A DNA stretch of 14,832 nt from Streptosporangiaceae bacterium (lineage in GTDB: Bacteria; Actinomycetota; Actinomycetes; Streptosporangiales; Streptosporangiaceae): contig JASHOI010000602.1 in assembly GCA_030041195.1 (NCBI GenBank), forward strand, positions 1 to 14,832, written 5' to 3'. The position numbers and the translations under genes are program-made. Below, one piece after another: positions 7,047 through 14,803 of the stretch. Position 1 is the stretch's first letter. Every line of letters begins with the position of its first letter. The notes under the pieces were generated by a model. It was not told the origin of the DNA. It saw only the letters and a list, made by a program, of their open reading frames with translations, and searched no databases.

Positions 7047-7322
7047 GGATGGCTACCCATTGCCGGAGGGACCAGTGAAGACGTCCTGCACCCTGACCCG
7101 ATCATGAAGAGAAGCTGATCTATCGGACTTTTCGTCGGGTCCGAAGATATCGCCTTCACCGCACGCACGTCACGTGGGGAAGGGTTGCTGGCCGCGGGCG
7201 GCCTGGATCGGAAGCCAGAGAAGAAAGGTTAGCGTAAACGGCAATTCAGCCGATCTCTGGCACATCGCATTGGCCGGGAACGGCAGCCGCTGCCAAAACC
7301 TATGCGGGCCAGGATGGACCTT

Positions 7323-7350
7323 TTGGTGGTACCCGGTTGGTCGGTAGCAT
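7323..7350 (+). promoter_or_regulatory. Candidate promoter of the GTPase/GAP1 operon
   Basis: TTGGTG (7323-7328) and TAGCAT (7345-7350) are 16 nt apart, a loose match to the housekeeping sigma consensus (TTG in the -35, TA..AT in the -10). Transcription from it would give a leader of about 130 nt before GTG 7488. This is motif evidence only. Confidence 0.25.
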
Positions 7351-7475
7351 CCAAAGATGGCGTTCGCTTCCCGGCTCGCGCTGGTTTCTCCCGAAGTGGC
7401 AATCCTGGCGGCATTCTCGGCCGGCGTCGTACCCGTGACGCGGACCCCATGCGGGGCGTGCTCCGCTGTCCTGCG

Positions 7476-7481
7476 GTGAGG
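7476..7481 (+). promoter_or_regulatory. Ribosome binding site of the FN3 gene (decides the start)
   Basis: GTGAGG lies 6 nt before GTG 7488. Earlier in-frame starts (GTG 7458 and 7476, ATG 7449) lack a comparable site at suitable spacing. Confidence 0.5.
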
Positions 7482-7487
7482 CCCGCC

Positions 7488-9416
7488 GTGCTGCCCAACT
7501 TCGATCCGCCAACCTACATCGACACGGTGCTCAGGCCGCTCGGCCGTGGCGGCGCTGGCAAACTCCCGCACGAGGCCGTGCGGTATGCGCTCGACCAGTG
7601 CCCCCCCGACGCCGCCGACCAGGACATTATCGGCCGGGTCGATGAGGTGGTGAAGCTATGGCGGCGGCAGGCTGACGGGGGAACCGCGGGTCTCGCCGAA
7701 GCGTGCAGGCGCTGCCTCGCGGAAGACGACAGGCTGCGGGCGCAGGCCGCCTACACAGATCCTCGTTGGTGGCGGGGCCGTATCCGTGACTGGCAGGGCC
7801 ACGGCCAGCCCGGCAGCGCCGGGCGGGAGCACGACTCCGCATCCGCGGGCGATACCCAGCACCCGTCGGCCAGCGCCGAGCGCGATCAGGAGTCTGCGGC
7901 CGAACCGCCGGAGTCGGCCGATGCGGCTGTCCCGCCCGAACTGCCGCCGCCGACCGACCTGATCGCCGAGCCCCGTGACGAGAGTGTGATCTTGCGGTGG
8001 CAAGCGCCGCCAGCAGCGCCGGCCGACGTCTCGTACACCGTCGAGCGGTCGACTGGCACGGGCAGCCACGCCGTCGGGGTGACGGCTAACACCACGATCG
8101 AGGACCCCAAGCCGCCTGGGGGCCGAAGGGTCACGTACCGGGTCCTGGCCGAGCACGCGAGCTCTGGCGCCCGGTCGGAGGCCGCGCTCGCCAGCGTCGT
8201 GTTCACGCCTCCGGCCACCGATCTCGCGGCCGGGCAGGAACGCGACGGCCGCGTTGCTGGTCACTGGCGGATGCACCCCGACGTCTGGAGGGCCGAGGCA
8301 TGGCGGACCCCGCACGGGTCACCGACCGACCAGGCCAGCGGCACGACGGTCTCGGCGTCGCCAGGGGGCTTCGACGACCCGCAGCCGCGGCCGGGCCGCT
8401 ATGTCTACAGCGTTGTAGCCGTCTACCGGGACCCGGACATCGACCAGACGTACCGGGGACCGCGTGCCGAGGTCGAGGTCGAGGTCTTCGACGAGCCGCC
8501 ACAGCCGCGGGTGAGCATCTCCGAATCCGGTGAGCGTGAGTCGGCGCGGGTCACGCTCCGCTGGAGCGAGTTGCCCAGCGGCGTGTTTCTGCTGATCTGC
8601 CGGTCGGCCGCCGAGCCGGCCGGTGCCGCAGGAGACGTGCTCATGGTCGAGGAAACCGAGCAGATTGGCCCGCGGGTGTGGGATGGCCGGGGCTTCCCCG
8701 AGACGACCGCGCCGCTGCCGCTGCCCGCCGGACGCTGGGTGCTGGTCCCGTTCGCCGTGGCCGGCCGGCGCGCCGTGCGCGGGGACAGCATGAACGTCGA
8801 CGTCATTCCGCCGGTGACCTCGCCGGAGGCGGTCCGGAACGGCCCGAACGTGCAGGTGAGCTGGGTATGGCCGAACGGCTTGCGGCTGGCCCGGGTTGTC
8901 TGGCGCGGCGACGGCGCCGACTTCGCGCGGGAGATCACCCGGAGCGAGTTCCAGGCCAGTGGAGGCGTGACCTTCAAGCGCAGCGAGGCGGCCTCGATAC
9001 GCATCACCGGCGTGGTCCGAAGCGGGGCGGACGAGCTCACCTCCGCTGCCGTGACCGTCACCGCGCCGGTACAACGGCCGACCCTGACGTACCAGGTGAG
9101 GCGCATGCCCGGGCTCGCGGGCCTGCTGCCGTGGTCCCGTCGCCGGCGGGTGGTGGTGCTCAAAACCGACCAGCATTGCGTCGGCCTATCCGCCGAGATC
9201 TACCTCCATCCGGCGGGCGCCGGCCGGCAACCCGACCTCAAGCTCGCCGCTCGTGATGGGCTTGAACTCGGTCCCGGGCTGTCGCAGAACGTGATGGTCA
9301 CGATTCCGAAGGCCTCCGAGATGGCCCGGCCCTGTTGGGTGTCCTGCCGTGCCACGACCCTGTCCGGCGAGGTCAGGGTCGACGATTTCGGCAGCAGCGG
9401 CAGGGAGATCCGGTGA
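7488..9416 (+). CDS. Cytoplasmic multi-domain fibronectin type III protein, first gene of the GTPase/GAP1 operon
   Basis: The protein has 642 residues from GTG 7488. The N-terminal module (about 1-103) is helical, opening NFDPPTYIDTVLRPL and closing with CLAEDDRLRAQ and DPRWWRGRIRDW. I recall similar segments from actinobacterial operon-encoded hypothetical proteins but know no name. A charged, disordered linker follows (about 104-152). Next are beta-sandwich units of FN3 type at about 153-242 (clearest: PTDLIAEPRDESVILRWQAP and VSYTVERSTG), then more diverged ones at about 243-334, 337-441 and 444-528. A C-terminal beta-rich domain (about 530-642) has a basic patch WSRRRRVVV. There is no signal peptide or membrane span, so these FN3 domains should act inside the cell, probably as a binding scaffold (inference). 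The stop overlaps the next start in TGATG. Confidence 0.85.
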   Translation: MLPNFDPPTYIDTVLRPLGRGGAGKLPHEAVRYALDQCPPDAADQDIIGRVDEVVKLWRRQADGGTAGLAEACRRCLAEDDRLRAQAAYTDPRWWRGRIRDWQGHGQPGSAGREHDSASAGDTQHPSASAERDQESAAEPPESADAAVPPELPPPTDLIAEPRDESVILRWQAPPAAPADVSYTVERSTGTGSHAVGVTANTTIEDPKPPGGRRVTYRVLAEHASSGARSEAALASVVFTPPATDLAAGQERDGRVAGHWRMHPDVWRAEAWRTPHGSPTDQASGTTVSASPGGFDDPQPRPGRYVYSVVAVYRDPDIDQTYRGPRAEVEVEVFDEPPQPRVSISESGERESARVTLRWSELPSGVFLLICRSAAEPAGAAGDVLMVEETEQIGPRVWDGRGFPETTAPLPLPAGRWVLVPFAVAGRRAVRGDSMNVDVIPPVTSPEAVRNGPNVQVSWVWPNGLRLARVVWRGDGADFAREITRSEFQASGGVTFKRSEAASIRITGVVRSGADELTSAAVTVTAPVQRPTLTYQVRRMPGLAGLLPWSRRRRVVVLKTDQHCVGLSAEIYLHPAGAGRQPDLKLAARDGLELGPGLSQNVMVTIPKASEMARPCWVSCRATTLSGEVRVDDFGSSGREIR

Positions 9417-10588
9417 TGTTCGGCGTCACGTGCCCCTTCTGTTACCACCGCACCAACCGGCTGCGCCCGTGGTTTGAGTGCGCGGGCATCGCCGCTCCCG
9501 GTTACCCGGCGTGCCCCAAGAGACCGGACCCCGTCCGGCAGCGTGAGACAGGCAACGACGAGCCGATGTACCCGGTGTTCCCGCCGCCGTGGTTGTGGCT
9601 GCCAGCGCCCCGGCGCGCGCGGTGCCCCGACTGCAACGGCCGCTCCGGGCAGCACGTCTGCGCCGAATGCCACACCCCGCTTCCGGCCAACTTCGGCGGC
9701 AGCTTCAGCCCCGTGATCGCCGTGGTGGGGGCGAGGTCAACCGGGAAGACCGTCTACCTCACCGTCGTCGCGAATCACATGGAAACGGTGGTGCGTGACC
9801 GGTTCGGCGCGACGGCATGGCTCTTCGGCGACGATGCCTATAAGACGCATCAGGCGAACGTCGAGGCGATCTACGAGCAGGGCTCGCTGCCGGCCTTTAC
9901 CGAGCAGCGCGATGGCCGCAGTGAGCCCCTGGTCTTCGAGTGGCGCCGCCGGCGGCGCGTCTTCAGCCGGTACCGCAGCAGCTACCTGTCGTTCCTCGAC
10001 ACCGCCGGTGAGTCACTCGGCACCCGAACCGGCGTGCAGGAGCTGAGATTCCTCGCCGGTGTCGACTCGTTCATCGTCGTGCTCGACCCGTTCACCCTGC
10101 CCGCAGCCCGGGACCGGCTCAGCCTGCCGGAAAGCGCGCCAACCGCGGAATCCAACGCCTTTGAGGTCCTGGCCCAGGTAACCGAGGTGATCCGCAAGAC
10201 CGAGGGAACCAGCCGGGGGGCGCGGAGCAAGAAGCCGATCGCGGTGGCGTTCGCGAAGATCGATGCGCTGCGGGGAGTCCTTGGCGAGGGTCACCCGATC
10301 TTCGGCGCCGAGGCGACCGAACCCTGGGTCGACGACGCGGCCGGACGCTCTGTCCACGAGTCGGTGCGCGAGATGCTCCGCGACTGGGGGGCCAGCAACA
10401 TCGACGACTTCATGCAGGCCAACTACATCAACTACCGGTACTTCGCGGTGTCATCGCTCGGGCGGCCGCCAGACTACGAGCACTACACCGTCGCGGCAGG
10501 CGGAGTTACCCCGCTGCGGGTCGCCGATCCGGTGGTCTGGCTGCTCAGCGTCTACAGGCTTGTCCCCCGGAGGCGCGGCGGTGGCTGA
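9416..10588 (+). CDS. TRAFAC-type GTPase with N-terminal zinc ribbons, partner of GAP1
   Basis: The protein has 390 residues. Two Cys clusters come first: C6-x2-C9 with C22 and C33, then C70-x2-C73 with C82-x2-C85, consistent with zinc ribbons. The GTPase domain has a P-loop G105-ARSTG-K111-T112, a switch II/G3 motif FLDTAGES (D195, G198), and a G4-like AFAKID (K281, D283) in place of canonical NKxD. FIVVLDPFTLP (219-229) fills the strand after G3. There are no membrane spans, so it should be cytosolic. I place it in the GTPase class linked to GAP1 proteins (TRAFAC-clade / double-GTPase group) from motifs and context. The ATG overlaps the FN3 stop by 1 nt, with GGAG about 8 nt upstream; the adjoining GTG at 9413 cannot be excluded. 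Upstream frame extensions lie inside the FN3 gene and are rejected. Confidence 0.88.
   Translation: MFGVTCPFCYHRTNRLRPWFECAGIAAPGYPACPKRPDPVRQRETGNDEPMYPVFPPPWLWLPAPRRARCPDCNGRSGQHVCAECHTPLPANFGGSFSPVIAVVGARSTGKTVYLTVVANHMETVVRDRFGATAWLFGDDAYKTHQANVEAIYEQGSLPAFTEQRDGRSEPLVFEWRRRRRVFSRYRSSYLSFLDTAGESLGTRTGVQELRFLAGVDSFIVVLDPFTLPAARDRLSLPESAPTAESNAFEVLAQVTEVIRKTEGTSRGARSKKPIAVAFAKIDALRGVLGEGHPIFGAEATEPWVDDAAGRSVHESVREMLRDWGASNIDDFMQANYINYRYFAVSSLGRPPDYEHYTVAAGGVTPLRVADPVVWLLSVYRLVPRRRGGG
10569..10573 (+). promoter_or_regulatory. Ribosome binding site of the GAP1 gene
   Basis: A perfect GGAGG lies 7 nt before GTG 10581, inside the end of the GTPase gene. It fixes the GAP1 start, although the reading frame remains open far upstream. 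Confidence 0.7.
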
Positions 10589-13037
10589 CGAATTCGGCAC
10601 GGCGATCTACACCAACTGCGCCCCCGGTCAGGGAATCGAGGGCGTCGGCGGCATGCAGTTCCAGTCACACTCGCCGGACGTCGGCCGCGAGACCCTGGCG
10701 ATCATCCGCCGTCATCTGATCTACGAGCCCCCGGAGCAACTGATCAGAGAACGCCAGCCAATCGACGCCTTTCCGCGATCGTTCGCCCATGTCTACGAAG
10801 ACGGCATCTTCGCCACGGCCGCCGGCGTCTACATCGGGCGCGAAGCCGACGGGTCCCGCCCCGGCAACCACCTGACGCACGCGATCGTTACGAGCAACCC
10901 GGACGCGTACCGCTCCGTCCGGCCCGCTCAATTGTTCCGCGCGTCTTTCTGGCGTACCAAGCCAGCCCCCGCGACCCAGAGCGAGCCCCTCGCGGCATCC
11001 TGGGAGCCGGGCCCGCTCGACCCGGCCGAGGTCGCCAGGTTCGTCAACGCCCAGCCCGGCGGCGCTGAACTGCTGGCCGCGCTGCTTGCCGCGCTGCTGG
11101 CGCACGTGAAACGCGATGGGTCCGCCCAGGCCGTGCGGCGGGTGCTCTTGATCTCCGAGGATCCCGATCCGGCGCTGCGCTGGCTGACCGCTGCGACGCT
11201 GCTCATCCCGCTCCCCGACGCACTGCGGATCGGTTTCAAGGTCTTCACCACCGACCCCGCCCGGTCGGCCATGCCGGTCGTCGCCGTGCACCCGGACTGG
11301 GCCCGGTCCGTGGCGACGGTTGAGGACGACCGCGGCTACGCCGTGTTCGACCTGGCCGCGAACCGCTGGACGCCGGTGCCGCAGCCGCCGGAGGCGAAGC
11401 ACTGGGCGAGGCTCTTCTGCGAGGCCGACCCGTACGACCTCAGTGAGGCCGTGGAACTGGCCGCGGGGAGCGGCCTGAGCGGAGAGGCCGCGTGCGAGCT
11501 TGCCTCGGCCGCGGTGCTGGGGCGCACTCCGTCATCGGCCAACGCCCGCTCGCTCGTCGACTGGCTTCGGACCGGGCCCGCGGCGCTCCGCGAGGCGTAC
11601 AGCGGGCGACTCATCGGCGTCCTCATGCGTCTGCAGGACCCCGCGTTGATGCGCGCGATCGACGACATCACCAGGGCTCAGTACCCCGCCCGCAGCGATG
11701 AAACGAGCCTGCTGCTGCTCCGTCTTGAACTGGACGACGCGTCACGGCGGAAAATGCCGCCGGGGCCGGTTGGCCGCAGCCGTTCCGGCGCATCCGGCGG
11801 CCGCGCCCGGCGCGCCGTGTCGGCGGCCGCGGAGCCCGCAGCCGCGCAGATGGTAGCCGGGTATCTGCGGCAAGCACAGGGAGCGGCCTTCGACGCCATC
11901 CTCAGCGTCAGCGCCCAGTTCGGCGTCTCGGTGCCGCTCGAATCCATCCGCGACGCCGCAACCTCGTTCGTGGCGTACTGGGCGGACAACCCGTCGGCGG
12001 GATTCGATCCACTGGCGTGGCCGCAGGACACCCCGATCCAGGACATGCTCTCGGACGAACTGTCCGAGCAGCTTCGGCACCGGCCCTCCAACGTCACCGT
12101 CATCGGCGATGGCTGGTGGAACCGGCTGCCGGGCTGGGCGCCGGAGCAGGCCGATATCACGTCGCCGCTGCATCGGGCGCTGCTCTCGGCGGCCATGGCG
12201 CGCAGCGACGACCGGGTCCGGCTCCGCATCGTCGAGGCCAACCTGAGCCGCAGCCACGATCCCGCGACCGGCGCCCGTCATCGTGAGCTGGCCGAGGTGC
12301 TCTGGGCCAGAACCTCGCCGACGATGGCGGAGCTCCGCGCCCTCTGCCGTCTCGTTCCGGCCGCCACAAACCTGGATCCCGCCCTGTTCACCGGCTTGGT
12401 TGACCGTGTGACCGGCGAGTACCCGTCGCTGACCGAGGTTGACCTCTGTCACGAGCTGGTCAGGAAGCAGCTCCTCGCCCCGAACGCCGCGACGAGCAGA
12501 TTGCTGGGTTACCACCGTGAGCTTCGGTCCTTCGAGTCCAGCCTGGCCACCGCGAACCCCGCCCCTGGTTCCGAGAAGCTCCTGGTGCAGGCTCCGTGGC
12601 CGCTCCTGGCCGCGCACAGTGACCAGCTCACGCGCAGCATGCTCGCGATCAATGACCCGGAATGGGCGACGTACCTGGCCAGTCAGCTCCCGCCAGAGAT
12701 CGCCGGCAGGTATTTGCGTGCGTGGTGCGACCAGAATCTGTGGTCGCTCAGGCCCGCGCAGATAGCGGTAAGCTTCGCGCTCTCGCGGCGCATCAGCTGG
12801 GCCTTGCCAGGCGCGGGCTCTAACCTTCACTTCAAGCTGGACCTCTTCCTTCGTGACTGGTGCCGGAAGGTATCGGACCGCGCCACCGGGGACGTTGCCA
12901 TGTACCTGGCGCCCATGGGCGCCGGGTTGGTGGAGGCCTGGAATGACCTCGCGGAAAGAAACCGCCCGGGCCGCTTCCGGCGGCTGCGCAACCGCTGGGG
13001 CGAGTTCTTGCCCCTCGGCCGGCACCCGAACGTCTGA
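10581..13037 (+). CDS. GTPase-associated protein 1 (GAP1)-family protein
   Basis: The protein has 818 residues from GTG 10581, which follows GGAGG at 7 nt and overlaps the GTPase stop by 8 nt. The N-terminal domain (about 1-130) carries the family hallmarks AIYTNCAPGQGIEGVGGMQF, PGNHLTHAIV and RPAQLFRASFW, which match GAP1-N type 2. A middle domain (about 145-290, GAP1-M-like) contains ISEDPDPALRWLTAATLLIP and RIGFKVFTTDP. The long helical remainder fits GAP1-C and is split by a basic Ser/Arg/Gly-rich insert at about 388-420 that is likely disordered. A short Leu-Leu-Ala-Ala run (164-174) sits on a 12-bp tandem repeat. No nucleotide-binding motif or membrane span is seen. GAP1 proteins are defined by co-occurrence with GTPases; a direct effect on GTP hydrolysis is suggested by name and context but not known to me. 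Confidence 0.88.
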   Translation: MADEFGTAIYTNCAPGQGIEGVGGMQFQSHSPDVGRETLAIIRRHLIYEPPEQLIRERQPIDAFPRSFAHVYEDGIFATAAGVYIGREADGSRPGNHLTHAIVTSNPDAYRSVRPAQLFRASFWRTKPAPATQSEPLAASWEPGPLDPAEVARFVNAQPGGAELLAALLAALLAHVKRDGSAQAVRRVLLISEDPDPALRWLTAATLLIPLPDALRIGFKVFTTDPARSAMPVVAVHPDWARSVATVEDDRGYAVFDLAANRWTPVPQPPEAKHWARLFCEADPYDLSEAVELAAGSGLSGEAACELASAAVLGRTPSSANARSLVDWLRTGPAALREAYSGRLIGVLMRLQDPALMRAIDDITRAQYPARSDETSLLLLRLELDDASRRKMPPGPVGRSRSGASGGRARRAVSAAAEPAAAQMVAGYLRQAQGAAFDAILSVSAQFGVSVPLESIRDAATSFVAYWADNPSAGFDPLAWPQDTPIQDMLSDELSEQLRHRPSNVTVIGDGWWNRLPGWAPEQADITSPLHRALLSAAMARSDDRVRLRIVEANLSRSHDPATGARHRELAEVLWARTSPTMAELRALCRLVPAATNLDPALFTGLVDRVTGEYPSLTEVDLCHELVRKQLLAPNAATSRLLGYHRELRSFESSLATANPAPGSEKLLVQAPWPLLAAHSDQLTRSMLAINDPEWATYLASQLPPEIAGRYLRAWCDQNLWSLRPAQIAVSFALSRRISWALPGAGSNLHFKLDLFLRDWCRKVSDRATGDVAMYLAPMGAGLVEAWNDLAERNRPGRFRRLRNRWGEFLPLGRHPNV
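11070..11105 (+). repeat. Three 12-bp tandem units within the GAP1 gene
   Basis: ctgctggccgcg, ctgcttgccgcg and ctgctggcgcac lie end to end and encode LLAA, LLAA and LLAH. The copies are slightly diverged and stay in frame, which suggests replication slippage that lengthened a helix. Confidence 0.6.
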
Positions 13038-14620
13038 TGGGGGAGGTCGGCTGGTGGATCCTGGGCGGTCTGGTCTGGGTTGTGGCCTGCTGGCTGGCGC
13101 TCGTGTACGTGTCGGTGCCCCTGACTCTCGTGGCTGTCGCGGCCGGCCTGGCCTCCGGCGCGGTGCTAGCCGCCGTCGGCTACGTGCGCGTCTGCGCGGG
13201 CCGCGAGGACGAGCGGGTGCTCATCGAGCCCGCCAGCAGCAGGCGGCGCAGGTCCTCGGCCCCGTATCCGCGCTGGGACAATGGCTGGCCTGGCTACCTG
13301 ACGGGACAGCTCGAGCGCGACATTGTCGCCGCACTTGGCTGGCCGGCGCTCCAGGTTAGGACGCTCTGGAGGACGGCGGGGGAGTGGGCGCGCCCCAATG
13401 CGACGTGGCTGGCCGTGGCGGTGCCCGCCGTACCGCCCCCGGTGGGGTTCCTGGTCGCCATCACTGCCGGAACATGCGGCGCGTGGCTGGCGTTCGCAAC
13501 GGCAACCGAGGCCGTTGCCGTCGTCCCGCGCCTCGTCCGGTGGGCCGCCATCGCGGCTCTGCGGACCGGCGATAGCTCGGCACGGTGGTGGCACGGCGCA
13601 GCCGCGACGTGCCCCAGTTGCCGGGGGGTCACCTGGCTGCCGGCATACCCCTGCGCTTCGGCTGACTGCGACCGGGTTCACCGAGATGTGCGGCCGGGGC
13701 GGCTCGGCGTCTGGTCCCGCCGCTGCGAGTGTGACAAGCGCCTGCCCACCACTGTCCGGCGTGCCGCCTCGGCCATGACCCCGGTCTGTCCCGCTTGCGA
13801 GAACCCGCTGCACGAGGGGGCCGGCGTGGCATCGGACGCCAGGATCGCGCTGTCGGGCGGTCCGGCCGCGGGCAAGACACAGCTGCTGATGTCGGCGATG
13901 GGCAAGATGACCAACTGGGGGGCGCCCGGCGCGACGTGGGAGCCGGCCGGCGAATACAGCACGACCTGGCTGCGGGATGCGCGGGACCTGAGCGCCCGGT
14001 GGCCTCCGCGCGGGCCTGCCGCCACGGGCGAACCGGTGCTGCTGACGCTGAGGGAGACCACGTCCGCGCGGCAGCGCTACGTCCACGTCGTCGACGCCGG
14101 CGGCCGGTATTTCACGACGGCGGTCAACGACCCCGCGATGCGGCATCTCGGCACGACGCGCCGGCACATGTTCGTCCTCGACCCGACGACCATCCCATCG
14201 GTGCGTGACCGGATCGACCCGGCCGCCCTGGTCGGCAGGCACCCCGAAGACCGGGATGCGCGCATCGCGGGGGCGGAGACGAGCAGCGCCGCGGCGGAAC
14301 TCCCGTACCACGTGCTGGTGTCTCAGCTCAGCCGTTTCGGTGCCCGGACCCGCCGTGCTTCCCTGGCCGTGGTCATCACGAAGGCGGACGTCCTGGCCAA
14401 GCAAGACCTCGCACCGCAACCAGATCCAGCCAAGACGTTGTCACACCGGCTGAGAGCCTGGCTGTGCGCCGCGGACCTGCGCAATCTCGTCGAAATGGCT
14501 GAACATGACTTTGGCGAGGTCCGGTACTTCCTGGTCGGCCGCGGCATGGGGTCGACGGATCCGGTCGCGCCATTCACCTGGTTGCTCAGCCGGCATCGGC
14601 GAGGCGCGGCAATGTCATGA
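13037..14620 (+). CDS. Membrane protein with zinc-ribbon and second P-loop GTPase domain (double-GTPase type 2-like)
   Basis: The protein has 527 residues. Two hydrophobic hairpins come first: spans at about 6-24 and 27-50, then about 122-143 and 146-166, separated by a basic, Trp-rich cytosolic-type segment (51-120). A Cys-rich region follows: C192-x2-C195, C206, C211, C230-x-C232 and C251-x2-C254, likely binding zinc. The C-terminal GTPase domain has a P-loop G274-GPAAG-K280-T281, a G3-like VVDAGGRY (D353, G356), FVLDPTTIP (379-387) mirroring the FIVVLDPFTLP of the first GTPase, and a G4 motif TKAD (448-451). It therefore resembles the upstream GTPase but is anchored in the membrane. The ATG overlaps the GAP1 stop by 1 nt (TGATG), and the next gene overlaps its stop by 4 nt. 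The assignment to the DO-GTPase2 group rests on motifs and operon context. Confidence 0.85.
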   Translation: MGEVGWWILGGLVWVVACWLALVYVSVPLTLVAVAAGLASGAVLAAVGYVRVCAGREDERVLIEPASSRRRRSSAPYPRWDNGWPGYLTGQLERDIVAALGWPALQVRTLWRTAGEWARPNATWLAVAVPAVPPPVGFLVAITAGTCGAWLAFATATEAVAVVPRLVRWAAIAALRTGDSSARWWHGAAATCPSCRGVTWLPAYPCASADCDRVHRDVRPGRLGVWSRRCECDKRLPTTVRRAASAMTPVCPACENPLHEGAGVASDARIALSGGPAAGKTQLLMSAMGKMTNWGAPGATWEPAGEYSTTWLRDARDLSARWPPRGPAATGEPVLLTLRETTSARQRYVHVVDAGGRYFTTAVNDPAMRHLGTTRRHMFVLDPTTIPSVRDRIDPAALVGRHPEDRDARIAGAETSSAAAELPYHVLVSQLSRFGARTRRASLAVVITKADVLAKQDLAPQPDPAKTLSHRLRAWLCAADLRNLVEMAEHDFGEVRYFLVGRGMGSTDPVAPFTWLLSRHRRGAAMS

Positions 14621-14802
14621 CGGAAGACCGCAAGCCAGGACATATGCCTCTCGGCCACGTCATATTCCGGGTGTTGCTCGGCGCCTTGGTGGTGTTGCTG
14701 GTAGTGGCCGCTGTCGTGCTGGCCGTGCTGCACCACACCGGTGAACTGACGGTCGGCCGGAACGTCTGGGGCTCCGTCAAGAAATGGGCCCTGCCGTGGT
14801 GA
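14617..14802 (+). CDS. Small single-span membrane protein
   Basis: The protein has 61 residues: a short polar N-terminus (TEDRKPGHMPLGH), one strongly hydrophobic helix of about 24 residues (about 15-38, from IFRVLLGALV to AAVVLAVL), and a polar, basic tail ending KKWALPW. No family is recognised. The ATGA overlap with the preceding GTPase gene shows translational coupling and supports a real gene despite its size. It may be a subunit or regulator of the membrane GTPase (inference). Confidence 0.75.
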   Translation: MTEDRKPGHMPLGHVIFRVLLGALVVLLVVAAVVLAVLHHTGELTVGRNVWGSVKKWALPW

Positions 14803-14803
14803 G

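Larger units (their letters stand above)
7047..7487. other. Divergent intergenic region between the repeat-tailed kinase and the GTPase/GAP1 operon
   Basis: These 441 bp hold no convincing gene. The plus-strand frame stays open from 7302 into the FN3 gene, but its extra residues do not look like protein sequence and no ribosome site precedes that start. The region should contain both promoters. On the minus strand GTGACG (7173-7168) and TATCTT (7149-7144), 18 nt apart, are a weak candidate for the kinase; a plus-strand candidate is listed separately. A 6-bp hairpin, TCGGAC/GTCCGA (7123-7144, 10-nt loop), would lie in the kinase leader. Confidence 0.55.

Noticed and set aside
7123..7144. Six-base-pair hairpin TCGGAC/GTCCGA in the kinase leader
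   Set aside because: Short stem with a 10-nt loop and no adjoining regulatory motif; insufficient for a riboswitch or attenuator call.
7282..7294. Palindrome GGCAGC-C-GCTGCC in the divergent region
   Set aside because: Short and GC-only, as often occurs by chance at this base composition; a one-base loop cannot form a hairpin.
7302..7487. 62-codon N-terminal extension of the FN3 protein
   Set aside because: No ribosome site at 7302, low-complexity Arg/Gly translation, and a well-placed GTGAGG before GTG 7488 right where the N-terminal module begins.
10263..10580. Upstream extension of the GAP1 frame
   Set aside because: It lies inside the GTPase gene in another frame and reads as Arg/Ser/Thr-rich noise. 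GAP1 hallmarks begin right after GTG 10581.
11742..13025. 427-codon minus-strand frame opposite the GAP1 gene
   Set aside because: Antisense shadow without recognisable domains or start signals.
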